Source: Campylobacterota bacterium (GTDB lineage: Bacteria > Campylobacterota > Campylobacteria > Campylobacterales > Thiovulaceae). Taken from it: a stretch of 64,000 bases of DNA. The notes under the pieces were generated by a model. That model ran no database searches and was not told the DNA's origin. It saw nothing but the letters and a program-made list of their open reading frames with translations. Below, piece by piece: positions 33,533 to 42,938 of this stretch. Made by a program: the position numbers and the translations under genes. Positions within the stretch are counted from its first letter, which is position 1; each line of letters opens with the position of its first letter. The stretch spans positions 248,001-312,000 of the forward strand of contig JASKOM010000002.1 in the NCBI GenBank assembly GCA_030152305.1, written 5' to 3'.

Positions 33533-35755
33533 TTGAAAAAAATTATTGCGATTCCATCGACATTTATTATAACAACAATGATTGCTAATAGCGGTTATAT
33601 CGTATCTCATATCGATTTTAAAGGACTTGATAGTCTTTCTAAAAATAGTGCAATAGAACTTCTCGGATTTGATGAACATAGTGTTCCTTCGGATTCTGAA
33701 ATTAATGGAGCAATAAAAAGATTATATTCTCAAAAATATTTCGATGACATCGAAGTTAAATATTTTGATAAAAATGAAACTATTCAATTTATTTTTACAG
33801 AAAAATCTAGAATTTCAAAAGTGTCTATTTCTGGATTTTTAAATAATGACGAAGAAAAACAACAAGAGTTTTTAAAAATAAAAAAAGGCTCATTTGTCGA
33901 TACAGCAAAAATTAATTCGACTAAAAATGCAATTATCGAAGCCATGGATTTTGGTGGAACTATTGATAATATCGTTGAAGTTCATCAAACAAAATTAGAA
34001 AATGGCACAACTGAATTAGAATTTATCGCTCGTGAAGGTGAAGAAATTATTATTAAAAATTTAAAATTTGATGGTTTGAAATCTTTTTCGCATGACGAAA
34101 TCGAAAAGCAAGTTACGAATCGAGCTGAAGAAGGTTTTGGTTGGTTAATTGGTCGAAATGATGGCAAAATGAAAATCAAAGAAGCTGAAATCGATTCTGA
34201 ACGAATTAAAGAATTTTATATGGAACGAGGCTTTATTGATGTTTCTGTTTCTAAACCCGTTGCAAATATAGATTTTAATCGATACAAAGCTTCGCTTAAA
34301 TTTAAAATTAACGAAGGTGAAAAATTTAATATTAATTCGATTAATGTTGTTATCGATGATGGCGAAATCGAAAAGGCAAAGTCTATTAATCTTCGCTTAA
34401 AGAAAAATCAATTATTTAATGTCAAATATCTTCGAGATGATATTCAAAATTTAAAAAATTTAATTGCTGATCAAGGTTATGCTTTTGTTGAAGTTCAACC
34501 TGATGTTAAAAAAATTGGTAAAAATAGTCTTGATATAACTTATCGAGTTAAAAAAAATAATCTCGTAAAAATTAGAAATATTATTATTTCTGGCAATCGT
34601 TTGACTCTTGACCGAATTGTTCGACGAGAAATTTATTTAGCTTCGGGGGATTTATATAATTTAACTGATTTGAAAGATTCGAAAAATAGTCTTGGTCGTT
34701 TGGGTTATTTCGATGAGGTAAAAATAAAAGAAGAAAAAGTTTCAGATGACCAAATTGACCTCATCGTTACTGTTAAAGAAGGTCAAAGCGGAATGGTTCA
34801 AGTTGGTGGAGGTTATAGCACAGCTTTAGGCTTAACTTTTGATGCTGGAATCAGCGACAGAAATGTTTTTGGAAGTGGCATCGATTTAGGTTTTTCACTT
34901 CAAATTTCTAAAATATCAACTAATTATTCGATTTCGCTAACAAATCAAAGATTAAACGACTCACTTTATAGTGGAAGTTTTTCGATTAACAGAAATAAAT
35001 ACGAATATGATTATTACACTGTTAAAGATATTGGTTTTGATATGTCAGTTGGGAAAAAATTTGGCAGAAATGTCAAAGGTTCAGTCGGTTATAGTTATAG
35101 CGATGTAAAATATAGCGAAATTAGCTCCAATTTTGATAGTTTATATGCCGAATCGTATATTAAAAGTTCTATTTATTTAAATATGACTTTTGATACGACG
35201 GATGATTATTTTACTCCTCGCGAAGGTTTAATTCTTGCTGATTCGATCGAGTTTGCTGGAATGTCAGGCGATGCAAAATTCATGAAAAATACTCTTTCGT
35301 TTAATTCATATTTGGGATTAGAAAAATGGATCGATTACGATTTAATTTTAAGATCTAAATCTAAATTAAAAACGATTAATGACACAGGATTTGTTCCAAT
35401 TAACGAATCAATTTATATGGGTGGAATAAGTTCTGTTAGAGGTTACGATGGTGGAGCATTTCCAAATAGAGATATCGAAAAATATAAATACATAAAGGCA
35501 CTTCGAAGTTTCACTCAAAGCTTAGAAGCAAGTATTCCAATTTCGGCTGAAGCAAAAATGCGATTGACTGGTTTTGTTGATTACGGATGGATCGGTGTAG
35601 AAAATTTCGATATGGAAAATAGAGGTGGTTACGGTGTTTCTCTTGATTGGATTTCTCCAATGGCACCAATTCAATTTATTTTTTCTCGACCATTTAATGA
35701 CGAATATACAGATAAAATTTCAAAATTTGAATTTACGATGGGAAGAAGATTTTAA
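33533..35755 (+). CDS. bamA: Outer membrane protein assembly factor BamA
   Basis: A TTG start is chosen because it directly yields a signal peptide (KKIIAIPSTFIITTMIANS). The 740 residues comprise a chain of POTRA domains (~20-410; e.g. SKVSISGFLNN, IKNLKFDGLKSF, IRNIIISGNRLTLDRIVRREI) and a C-terminal beta-barrel of the Omp85 family ending in Phe (FTMGRRF). The barrel contains the diagnostic VRGYDGG loop. It inserts outer-membrane proteins. A -10-like GTAAAAT lies near 33490. Two GATGAGGT sites lie 38 bases apart in opposite orientation (34712, 34758). Confidence 0.95.
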   Translation: MKKIIAIPSTFIITTMIANSGYIVSHIDFKGLDSLSKNSAIELLGFDEHSVPSDSEINGAIKRLYSQKYFDDIEVKYFDKNETIQFIFTEKSRISKVSISGFLNNDEEKQQEFLKIKKGSFVDTAKINSTKNAIIEAMDFGGTIDNIVEVHQTKLENGTTELEFIAREGEEIIIKNLKFDGLKSFSHDEIEKQVTNRAEEGFGWLIGRNDGKMKIKEAEIDSERIKEFYMERGFIDVSVSKPVANIDFNRYKASLKFKINEGEKFNINSINVVIDDGEIEKAKSINLRLKKNQLFNVKYLRDDIQNLKNLIADQGYAFVEVQPDVKKIGKNSLDITYRVKKNNLVKIRNIIISGNRLTLDRIVRREIYLASGDLYNLTDLKDSKNSLGRLGYFDEVKIKEEKVSDDQIDLIVTVKEGQSGMVQVGGGYSTALGLTFDAGISDRNVFGSGIDLGFSLQISKISTNYSISLTNQRLNDSLYSGSFSINRNKYEYDYYTVKDIGFDMSVGKKFGRNVKGSVGYSYSDVKYSEISSNFDSLYAESYIKSSIYLNMTFDTTDDYFTPREGLILADSIEFAGMSGDAKFMKNTLSFNSYLGLEKWIDYDLILRSKSKLKTINDTGFVPINESIYMGGISSVRGYDGGAFPNRDIEKYKYIKALRSFTQSLEASIPISAEAKMRLTGFVDYGWIGVENFDMENRGGYGVSLDWISPMAPIQFIFSRPFNDEYTDKISKFEFTMGRRF

Positions 35756-35814
35756 AATTTCAGCTGGAAGAAATTCCAGCATGAATTTGAAGTTAAAAAA
35801 AGAAGGACTTTTAA

Positions 35815-35904
35815 TTATCCGACAAAAAGATGATTAGGAGTTAAGACAGACCAAAGAGTAATAAGAGCCGTTACGACCAAGCCCCAAGCGATAATTTTTT
35901 CCAT
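35815..35904 (-). CDS. 29-residue single-pass membrane protein downstream of the cbb3 oxidase genes
   Basis: An ATG at 35904 with AGGA about 10 bases upstream opens a 29-residue frame ending in TAA at 35815. It starts MEKIIAWGLVV, continues as one hydrophobic helix and ends TPNHLFVG. It lies 14 bases after the DUF4006 gene and on the same strand, so it looks like the last gene of the ccoNOQP operon. Tiny membrane subunits are common companions of cytochrome oxidases. It is not a shadow of another gene. Confidence 0.6.
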   Translation of the reverse strand: MEKIIAWGLVVTALITLWSVLTPNHLFVG

Positions 35905-35918
35905 ATTAATTTTCCTAT

Positions 35919-36143
35919 TTATTTTACTAATTGATAGCTTTTGCCGTTATCACTGCTATTCATTTGAAGGTTATTAATAATATCTATTTTATAAACATTG
36001 GTCGCTTCGTCAGCTTGAATATTCAAAGAAAGAATCGATAATCCAATAAGAATAGAAATTAATAAAACAGTAGCTATTAACATTCCAACAACACCGTGAA
36101 GACCAAAAACAGATCTTTCTGAATCTTGCATTTCTCTAGCCAT
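35919..36143 (-). CDS. DUF4006 family small membrane protein
   Basis: The 74 residues hold one strong membrane helix (VVGMLIATVLLISILIGLSIL) after a short cytoplasmic start, MAREMQDSERSVFGLHG. Proteins of this kind follow ccoP in Campylobacterota, and a role in oxidase assembly or stability is an inference from that position. Its start overlaps the ccoP stop by 8 bases. Confidence 0.8.
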   Translation of the reverse strand: MAREMQDSERSVFGLHGVVGMLIATVLLISILIGLSILSLNIQADEATNVYKIDIINNLQMNSSDNGKSYQLVK

Positions 36144-37080
36144 TTTCTTGTTCCTCTTTTAATTTTGTAATATATGTAGCAACAGCTTTTTGTTGTGTAG
36201 CTGTTAATCTCATATCTTCTGTTTTGAATGAAGGCATTTTACCGATAGCACCAGTTTTACCATGTTGTAAAACAGCTGTAACAAGATCAACTGAAAAGTT
36301 TTTAATATTTGGAGCAACCATTGGCATTCCTGTTCCATCTGTGCCATGACAAGCTGAACAAACTCCAGCAAATACTTCCGCACCTTTTGAACCAACAAAA
36401 CCGTTAGCTACATAATCAGAAACAACATTAATTTCTTCGTCGCTAATTGCATTTCCTGTATTAATATTAATTAATCCGTTTCTATCTGGCATCATTACAC
36501 CTTCTGCTATTAAGCCATTATTAGAACCGTTTTTAATTACATATTTTACAGAAGCTGAATCGAATTGTTTTGTTAAATTAGCAGCTTTGCCATCCATACC
36601 ATCAGCACCAACACCATGACAAGGAGCACAATTAACTAAAAATACTGATTGACCCATAGCTTTTAATTCGTCATCAGAAATACTCGCATGTTTTTCTTCG
36701 AATTTTTTATTATAAGCTTTTACTTCTTCGTTATATTCGCCAATTTGTGAATAAGCCCAAAGTGGATAACCTGAAAACCAATACCAGATTGACCAAACGA
36801 TTGTTGATAAAAATGATACTGCCCAACCGACTGGTAATTCATTTTTGAATTCACCAATTCCGTCCCAGTTTTCATCTGCAAGTTGTCCAGAAGCTTTATC
36901 ATTTTTCATTTGATTAACATATTTGAGTCCAACTCCAACAGTTAAACCAAGAATAATAATAGCAGCCAACATAGAGAGAATATTAACTAAGTCATCACCG
37001 ATAATGTCTCCAACATAAGAGAAAATAATACCGAGTAACACAAAAGAAATTAATATACTAACAACGACTATATTTTTCAT
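36136..37080 (-). CDS. ccoP: cbb3-type cytochrome c oxidase diheme subunit III
   Basis: The 314 residues have two N-terminal membrane helices and a periplasmic part with two c-type heme sites, VNCAPCHG and GVCSACHG. CcoP passes electrons from soluble cytochrome c to CcoO. FPxGWA-type wording before the second helix (LPVGWAVSFL) is typical. It is the fourth gene of the ccoNOQP operon and overlaps the DUF4006 gene. Confidence 0.95.
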   Translation of the reverse strand: MKNIVVVSILISFVLLGIIFSYVGDIIGDDLVNILSMLAAIIILGLTVGVGLKYVNQMKNDKASGQLADENWDGIGEFKNELPVGWAVSFLSTIVWSIWYWFSGYPLWAYSQIGEYNEEVKAYNKKFEEKHASISDDELKAMGQSVFLVNCAPCHGVGADGMDGKAANLTKQFDSASVKYVIKNGSNNGLIAEGVMMPDRNGLININTGNAISDEEINVVSDYVANGFVGSKGAEVFAGVCSACHGTDGTGMPMVAPNIKNFSVDLVTAVLQHGKTGAIGKMPSFKTEDMRLTATQQKAVATYITKLKEEQENG

Positions 37081-37097
37081 ATTAGATATATCCTTTT

Positions 37098-37307
37098 TTA
37101 TTTTTTAAGGGGTTCTCTAGCCCCTCCAACCGTTTCGATTGGATTGGTTGAGACCTCATCGTTAAGAGCCAAATTTCCATATTTCTCGTAATTTCTAGTT
37201 CCTTTTTTTTCAGCTCGATATAAATGAAAAATATAAGCATATAAACTCACAACTAAGAAAGCAGTAAAAAAGAAATAGGCATAAGCCTGAATTTGACCGA
37301 GTTCCAT
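37098..37307 (-). CDS. ccoQ: cbb3-type oxidase small subunit
   Basis: The 69 residues comprise one membrane helix (AYFFFTAFLVVSLYAYIFHLY) and a charged tail. This matches CcoQ/FixQ, which stabilises the complex, in both size and position between ccoO and ccoP. One GATGAGGT site (37153) encodes Asp-Glu-Val near the C-terminus. Confidence 0.88.
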   Translation of the reverse strand: MELGQIQAYAYFFFTAFLVVSLYAYIFHLYRAEKKGTRNYEKYGNLALNDEVSTNPIETVGGAREPLKK

Positions 37308-37314
37308 TTTATTT

Positions 37315-38007
37315 TTATTTTAAACTATTTAAATATGCAATAAGTGCAACGATTTGAGGAATTTCGCCTCGTTCAACCGCATCTTTAACATCTTGATTTT
37401 TCATACCAGAAGCAATAATTTTAGCTTCAGCTAAGACATCAGCTTTTGCTTCATCATATGTAGCTGGAAGTTTTACATTTGCAGTTGAACCGTCTCTCAT
37501 AGTTATATTTGTGTTATATGGAACATTGAAGACTTTATTAACTGTAACCGCTTCAGCATATGCTGTTTCGATATCAGCTTGATTTGAGAACATATGTTTA
37601 TATGCTGGCATAATCGATCCTGGAACAACTGAAACAGGTTCCCACATATGATTTTCATGCCAATCAGTAGTTCGATAAGCTCCAACTCTATGAAGATCTG
37701 GTCCAGCTCGTTTTGAACCCCATAAGAAAGGTCTATCATAAGCATATTCACCACTTAATGAATACATACCGTATCGGTCTGTTTCACTTTTAAATGGTCT
37801 AATAAGTTGTGAATGACAAGCATTACAGCTATCAGCAATATAAACATGGCGACCTGCTAATTCAAGAGTTGAATAAGGTTTTGTGCCAACTGTTGGTCTT
37901 GAAGCTTCGGCAAAGTTTGGAAGGATTTCGATTAATCCAGCAAAAGAGACAACTGTGAAAACACCGACCGCAAAAAAGAATGGTCTTTCTTCTAACCAAT
38001 GAAACAT
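37315..38007 (-). CDS. ccoO: cbb3-type cytochrome c oxidase monoheme subunit II
   Basis: The 230 residues have an N-terminal membrane anchor and a periplasmic c-type heme site DSCNACHSQ, with an axial Met region in VPGSIMPAYKHMF. CcoO transfers electrons to the CcoN active site. It follows ccoN by 19 bases. Confidence 0.95.
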   Translation of the reverse strand: MFHWLEERPFFFAVGVFTVVSFAGLIEILPNFAEASRPTVGTKPYSTLELAGRHVYIADSCNACHSQLIRPFKSETDRYGMYSLSGEYAYDRPFLWGSKRAGPDLHRVGAYRTTDWHENHMWEPVSVVPGSIMPAYKHMFSNQADIETAYAEAVTVNKVFNVPYNTNITMRDGSTANVKLPATYDEAKADVLAEAKIIASGMKNQDVKDAVERGEIPQIVALIAYLNSLK

Positions 38008-38026
38008 GATTTAAATTCTCCTTTTC

Positions 38027-39505
38027 TTAATTTGCTGACATAGGTGAGCGATTAACATTAAGTTCTTTATCTTCAAGTTTTCTACCATCTGTAATTGTTT
38101 TATAGATGTTATAAGCCCAAATAAAGATACCTGTTAAATATAATAAGCCACCGATTGCTCTAACTGTGTAATATGGATGTAAAACAACAACTGTATCAAT
38201 AAATGAATAAGAAAGATTTCCGAATTCATCTGTTGCTCTCCACATCATACCTTGAGTAATTCCAGCGATCCACATTGAACTGAAATATAAAACGATACCA
38301 ATTGTTTGGAGCCAGAATTGTGTTTCCATTAGCGATTTGCTATAAAGTTCTCGTTTAAATAATCGTGGTGTCATGTGATACATTGATGCAATAATCATAA
38401 ATCCAACCCAACCAAGTGTTCCATCATGAACATGCCCTGGAATCCAGTCGGTGAAGTGTGCAAGTGCATTTACTGATTTAATTGCTTGAATTGGTCCTTC
38501 AAGTGTTGAAAGCATATAAAAAGTTGAACCTAAAACCATGAATTTAATTAACGGATTTGATTGTAATTGATTCCATTCGCCTTTCATAGTTAAAAGCATG
38601 TTAATTGCTGAACCCCATGATGGAAGAATAAGAACAATAGAAAATACTGAACCCATTGTTTGCATCCAGTCTGGAACTGTCGAATAGATGAGGTGATGAC
38701 CACCAGCCCATAAATAAACGAACATTAATCCCCAGAAAGATAAAAGAGAAAGTTTATATGAATAAACAGCTTGTCCTGATTCTTTTGGTAAGAAATAATA
38801 GATCATCGCAACAATTGGAGTTGTGAAAACGAATGCAACAGCATTATGTCCATACCACCATTGAACAAGAGCATCATTTGTTCCAGCATACCAAGAAACT
38901 GAATGATACCAATCACCATGACCTGAAACTAAAGCAGTTGGAACAGCCATATTATTAAATAAAAATAGCATTGCAACAGCTAAGAATGTCGCGATGTAAT
39001 ACCAGATAGAAATATAAAGAGTTCGTTCTCGTCTAATTCCGATTAGACCAAAAATACTAACTCCCCATAAAACCCAGAACACTACAACTAGTAAATCTAA
39101 AGGCCATTCAAGTTCTGCATATTCTTTTGAAGTTGTGATACCTGCAAAAAGTGTAACAACAGCTAAAAGAATTGTTAGTATATAAACAGCAAAATGTAAT
39201 TTGCCGACGACCATTAAAAATGGAGATTCAGCCATTGATACTTTTAGAACTCTTTGTCCTACATAATACCAAGTTGCAAAAATACCACTCACGGTAAAAC
39301 CGAATGCTACACCATTTGTATGAATTGGTCTCAATCGGCTAAATGTTCCATATTCACCAAACAAATAGTTCAGCTCTGGAAAAGCCATTTGAAATGCAAT
39401 AAAAACACCTATGGTCATGCCAATAATCCCAAATAGGATTGTTGCATAAAGAAAGAGTCGTGCGACTGTATAGTCATATGCTAATGGGGTTTGATTTCCT
39501 CCCAT
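38027..39505 (-). CDS. ccoN: cbb3-type cytochrome c oxidase catalytic subunit I
   Basis: The 492-residue, twelve-helix heme-copper oxidase subunit contains the heme and CuB histidines in LRPIHTNGVAFG, WWYGHNAVAFVF, AGGHHLIYSTVPDW and DWIPGHVHDGTLGW. It reduces O2 at low oxygen with proton pumping. An AGGAGG Shine-Dalgarno lies right before the ATG. As first gene of ccoNOQP it marks a microaerophilic or oxygen-limited lifestyle. One GATGAGGT site (38687) encodes Leu-Ile. Confidence 0.96.
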   Translation of the reverse strand: MGGNQTPLAYDYTVARLFLYATILFGIIGMTIGVFIAFQMAFPELNYLFGEYGTFSRLRPIHTNGVAFGFTVSGIFATWYYVGQRVLKVSMAESPFLMVVGKLHFAVYILTILLAVVTLFAGITTSKEYAELEWPLDLLVVVFWVLWGVSIFGLIGIRRERTLYISIWYYIATFLAVAMLFLFNNMAVPTALVSGHGDWYHSVSWYAGTNDALVQWWYGHNAVAFVFTTPIVAMIYYFLPKESGQAVYSYKLSLLSFWGLMFVYLWAGGHHLIYSTVPDWMQTMGSVFSIVLILPSWGSAINMLLTMKGEWNQLQSNPLIKFMVLGSTFYMLSTLEGPIQAIKSVNALAHFTDWIPGHVHDGTLGWVGFMIIASMYHMTPRLFKRELYSKSLMETQFWLQTIGIVLYFSSMWIAGITQGMMWRATDEFGNLSYSFIDTVVVLHPYYTVRAIGGLLYLTGIFIWAYNIYKTITDGRKLEDKELNVNRSPMSAN

Positions 39506-39653
39506 TAAATGCCTCCTGAAAAAAATTAAATATATAATTGAATTATCTAATTATTTATTTATTAAAATAAAAATAGAAAAACCAACTTAAACGGAATCTT
39601 AAACAAAATAAAATGATAAATAGCTTAACTGGAAATAAATTTGTTAAAAGAGG

Positions 39654-39686
39654 TGAAACCTTTGACTTAATAATAACAAAGGTTTC
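39654..39686. terminator. Hairpin between the response regulator and ccoN
   Basis: GAAACCTTTTG and CAAAGGTTTC pair with a one-base bulge around an AT-rich loop. It lies 15 bases past the response-regulator stop. The spacer from here to ccoN (39506-39653) is very AT-rich and holds the ccoN promoter region, with no clear operator. Confidence 0.6.
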
Positions 39687-39700
39687 GAATAAAAGTTAGA

Positions 39701-40324
39701 TTAAATGTATTGAGAAGCACTTGTTGCTTGTTGATAAAGATATACTTCTTCTGGTGCTGTTAAGTCTTCTTTATATAAAAGTCTTAATGCTCGAATAATA
39801 ATTGCATTTTTTGATACTCTTTCTGTTCTCGCTCCTTGTTCAAGTCTTTCATAAACATCAACAGGAAGACTAATCGAAAAAGTTCTTGTATCGTTTTTCT
39901 TTCTTTTGCTAATTACTTCAATAATTGCTGATAAAAGATCCACAATTTTGTCTGTATCAAGCGGTTTTTTTATAAAACTTGTTACACCGATTTCAATTGT
40001 TTCAGATATTTTTATAACATTGTTACTTGCTGAAATAATAACTATTACTTGATTTCGATTAATTTCTCTGATATTTCTAGAAAGATTTATTCCGTCCATA
40101 CCTTCCATAATAATATCAATAAAGACAACATCAGGTTTATATTTCGAATATATTTCTAGTCCATCTTTACCATTAAAAGTAGAATAAACTTCGGCGAAAA
40201 AATTTGTAAAAGTAGCTGTTAAAAGTCTATTTGCTTCTTTTTCATCTTCAACGATAAGAGCTGTTAATTTTTTTGTTTCATCTGAAAGTTTGATTAAATC
40301 AACACCTTTCTTTTTAATTGTCAT
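39701..40324 (-). CDS. Response regulator with a ribbon-helix-helix output domain
   Basis: Residues ~18-135 are a receiver domain: the acidic pair in IVEDEKEA, phospho-Asp in VVFIDIIMEGMDG, Ser/Thr in IIISASN and Lys in FIKKPLD. Residues ~145-190 read TRTFSISLPVDVYERLEQGA, then a KNAIIIRALRLLYKED helix, which is the beta-helix-helix pattern of CopG/Arc ribbon-helix-helix DNA-binding domains. It should be a phosphorylation-controlled transcription factor; no histidine kinase is adjacent. GGAGT precedes the ATG. It follows the 72-residue gene by 14 bases. Confidence 0.82.
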   Translation of the reverse strand: MTIKKKGVDLIKLSDETKKLTALIVEDEKEANRLLTATFTNFFAEVYSTFNGKDGLEIYSKYKPDVVFIDIIMEGMDGINLSRNIREINRNQVIVIISASNNVIKISETIEIGVTSFIKKPLDTDKIVDLLSAIIEVISKRKKNDTRTFSISLPVDVYERLEQGARTERVSKNAIIIRALRLLYKEDLTAPEEVYLYQQATSASQYI

Positions 40325-40338
40325 ATATAAACTCCAAT

Positions 40339-40557
40339 CTATTTTTTTAATTCTTGTAAAGCTAAAATGACATCATCTAAGTTTTCAAATGGAATGTGAA
40401 CTTTCCAGTCAATTTCATCACCATCAAGAGAAATAGCTATGCTAACAACTGATTCACTTGTGTTTCCATAAGGTTTTGATAATTCTCCGATTGAAATTAA
40501 TCCTTTTTTTGAACCATTTAATTTTATTTCTTTAACTATTTTTATTTCACTTAACAT
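40339..40557 (-). CDS. Small conserved-looking protein, possibly PC4/YdbC-like
   Basis: The 72 residues form four predicted strands and a final helix, IDWKVHIPFENLDDVILALQELKK at the end. That pattern resembles the single-stranded-DNA-binding PC4/YdbC fold, but the match is weak and by eye only. It is co-oriented with and 14 bases upstream of the REC-RHH regulator, so they probably share a transcript. Confidence 0.6.
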   Translation of the reverse strand: MLSEIKIVKEIKLNGSKKGLISIGELSKPYGNTSESVVSIAISLDGDEIDWKVHIPFENLDDVILALQELKK

Positions 40558-40672
40558 TATTAATTATCCGATCTCTAAAAGCTTTAATAAAGAAGCATTT
40601 TTGCTGATTATTTGTAGATGCTCGAATCTGGGTTCTCAATAAAAGAACATTTATATAATCGTTTTGTTATTA

Positions 40673-41653
40673 TTAATTTTTATTAAAACGATCTAATAAA
40701 CTTGAAATTCTTGCTTGTAATTTTAGCCAATCATTATGTTGAAAAAGCGGATAACCTGACCATATTTTACCACCTGTTTTGATGCTTTTTGTTACACCAC
40801 CTTTACCTGAAATAATCGTAAAAGGGGCTATTTCAATATGTCCAACTGCTCCACTTTGTCCGCCCATTATTACATTTCTACCTAGTTTTGTAGAACCAGC
40901 AATACCTGACTGACCAACTAAAATCGAGTTTTCACCGATTTCACAATTATGTCCTATCTGAACTAAATTGTCTATTTTCACACCATTTTTAATATATGTA
41001 GAACCAAAAACAGCTCGATCAATAGTTGTATTCGCACCTATTTCAACATTATCACCAATAATAACATTTCCATTGTGATAAATTTTTGTATGTTCACCCG
41101 ATTTATTATCAGTTGCAAAACCAAATCCGTCACTACCAATAATTGCTCCACTATGAATTATAACATATTTTCCTATTTTCGTATTTTTATAAATCGTAAC
41201 ATTAGGATATATGATCGAATCATTATCTATAATGCTATTATCTCCTATATAAACACCGTGTCTAACTTTTACATTGTTTCCGATAACGACATTAGAGCCA
41301 ATATGCACATTTTGAGCTATTTCACAATTTGTGCCAATTATCGATTTTTGTTTATTTAATATTTCTTCATCTGATTCAGCAAAATATTTACTAATTTTTG
41401 CGATATCTAAATATGGATTTTCTGATATCAATGCAATAATATTTTCAGGAACTTTTGTTATAAATTTTTCTCGAATTAAAACAGCTGAAACTTTACTAGA
41501 CAAAAGCTCGTCTATATATTTTTCACTTTCAACAAAAGAAAGTTCATAAGCTTTTCCATCTTTCAAACTATTTAAACGATTAATATTCAGATCTAAATTG
41601 TTCGTAGTTATTACTTTTGCATTTAATATATTTATAATATCTAATAGTTTCAT
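40673..41653 (-). CDS. lpxD: UDP-3-O-acylglucosamine N-acyltransferase
   Basis: The 326-residue LpxD adds the second acyl chain in lipid A synthesis. The N-terminal ~95 residues are the uridine-binding domain. From ~100 to 290 there are left-handed beta-helix hexapeptide repeats (e.g. IGNNVKVRHGVYIGDNSIID) with the catalytic-His region GHNCEIGENSILVGQSGIAG. A C-terminal helix closes it. The gene follows the deacetylase gene by 12 bases, so it belongs to the minD-minE transcript. Confidence 0.92.
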   Translation of the reverse strand: MKLLDIINILNAKVITTNNLDLNINRLNSLKDGKAYELSFVESEKYIDELLSSKVSAVLIREKFITKVPENIIALISENPYLDIAKISKYFAESDEEILNKQKSIIGTNCEIAQNVHIGSNVVIGNNVKVRHGVYIGDNSIIDNDSIIYPNVTIYKNTKIGKYVIIHSGAIIGSDGFGFATDNKSGEHTKIYHNGNVIIGDNVEIGANTTIDRAVFGSTYIKNGVKIDNLVQIGHNCEIGENSILVGQSGIAGSTKLGRNVIMGGQSGAVGHIEIAPFTIISGKGGVTKSIKTGGKIWSGYPLFQHNDWLKLQARISSLLDRFNKN

Positions 41654-41665
41654 TTTATTTTTACT

Positions 41666-42694
41666 TTAAAGTTCATTTATATATACTAATCTAACACCAT
41701 TTAGCAACGGTCCAATTTTACTAATTGCCTGAACAGTAACTTTATGCGGATGTCCAATTGCTATTGCAAAACCGTTCTTTTTTGCTATGTTTATTGCTGT
41801 TTTCAATTGTTTTGTTACGGAACCAACATTTAATTCATTATCTAAAAAAACATCTCGTCTAATATATTTCAAACCTAATTCTGAAGATATTTTTCTAACG
41901 ACTGTTCTCGATGAGGTAACACTATCAACAAATTGAATATTATATTTTTTCATTGCACTTAATAATGCATACATGGATCTTCGATCGGCAGTAAATTTAC
42001 TACCTGTATGATTATTTATATACTTTGCATTTGGAAACTGTTGAGCAATTTCAGCTACTCGTTCAGCAATTTGTGAATCACTATCAGTAACATGCAATGT
42101 ATCAATTTCTTCATCGCTAAAACTTACAGCTTGAAGCGGAAGATGAACCATTGGAACTTTTTCATTTTTTGCATATTTATTAGTCATTGGATGATTACTA
42201 TCAGATGGAAACATCGATAAAGTAATATGTAAATTTAGCTTTTTAAACATGTCAATTTGATATTGAAATGCTATGTCGTCAATAATAATTACTAATTTTG
42301 GATCTTTCACAGAACCTTTTGGTTCTATTGATTCTGTTATTTTATTTTCGTCAGGAACAACAGGTTCATATTCTGTTTTTTTAATAGTTACATTTGAATC
42401 TTCAGAAACATTAATTTCATTAATAGATACCAAACTGGTTTCATTGACTTCAGCTGTTAAACTATCATGTAAATCTTTTATTTCAGATAAATAATCTGTT
42501 TCTTTTCCTTGTTCTACTTTTGGTTTTTGTTCTGAAATATTATAATCACCTGTGTATATAATATTTGATTCTGGTGGTTCGTTGCCACCGTTAAATTTAT
42601 CATCGATAAAATAAAATAGTGTTGAAACGGCTAAAAATAGAGCTAATGTTCCAATACTAAGAACATGTTGTTGATAATTAGTCTTTTTTGACAT
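41666..42694 (-). CDS. Divergent polysaccharide deacetylase family protein
   Basis: From the MSKKTN start the protein has 342 residues; an ATG 21 bases upstream is also possible but overlaps minE further. It has an N-terminal membrane anchor (LSIGTLALFLAVSTLFYFI), a Glu/Ser-rich linker, and a C-terminal domain with KLVIIIDDIAFQ, HLPLQAVSFSDEEIDTL, INNHTGSKFTADRR and AIAIGHPHKVT. These match the divergent (YibQ/DUF610) deacetylase family of periplasmic cell-wall-associated proteins. Either start overlaps minE. One GATGAGGT site (41910) is present. Confidence 0.85.
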   Translation of the reverse strand: MSKKTNYQQHVLSIGTLALFLAVSTLFYFIDDKFNGGNEPPESNIIYTGDYNISEQKPKVEQGKETDYLSEIKDLHDSLTAEVNETSLVSINEINVSEDSNVTIKKTEYEPVVPDENKITESIEPKGSVKDPKLVIIIDDIAFQYQIDMFKKLNLHITLSMFPSDSNHPMTNKYAKNEKVPMVHLPLQAVSFSDEEIDTLHVTDSDSQIAERVAEIAQQFPNAKYINNHTGSKFTADRRSMYALLSAMKKYNIQFVDSVTSSRTVVRKISSELGLKYIRRDVFLDNELNVGSVTKQLKTAINIAKKNGFAIAIGHPHKVTVQAISKIGPLLNGVRLVYINEL

Positions 42695-42938
42695 TTTTTC
42701 CAACTGATACTTCAACTTCTAATAAATCTATATTTAATTCTCGGCTTTGTTCTGTTTTTATATTTATATCTTCGACTTTGAGATATTTTTGAATAACGGC
42801 GATCATATCTCGTCGCAGGTCGTCCATAAAAGGAAAATTAGTGCTAGTTCGTTCGTGAGCTAAAACTAATTTTAATCTTTCTTTGGCTCGATCAGCACTA
42901 TTATCTTTTTTACCAAACCATTTTTCAAAAATGGACAT
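42678..42938 (-). CDS. minE: Cell division topological specificity factor MinE
   Basis: The ATG at 42938 is preferred over one 12 bases upstream because it shares a base with the minD stop (TAATG) and gives MSIFEKWFG, the usual MinE membrane-binding start. The 86 residues continue with AKERLKLVLAHERT, the MinD-contact helix, and a C-terminal topological domain. It drives pole-to-pole oscillation of MinD. Confidence 0.92.
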   Translation of the reverse strand: MSIFEKWFGKKDNSADRAKERLKLVLAHERTSTNFPFMDDLRRDMIAVIQKYLKVEDINIKTEQSRELNIDLLEVEVSVGKNVKKD

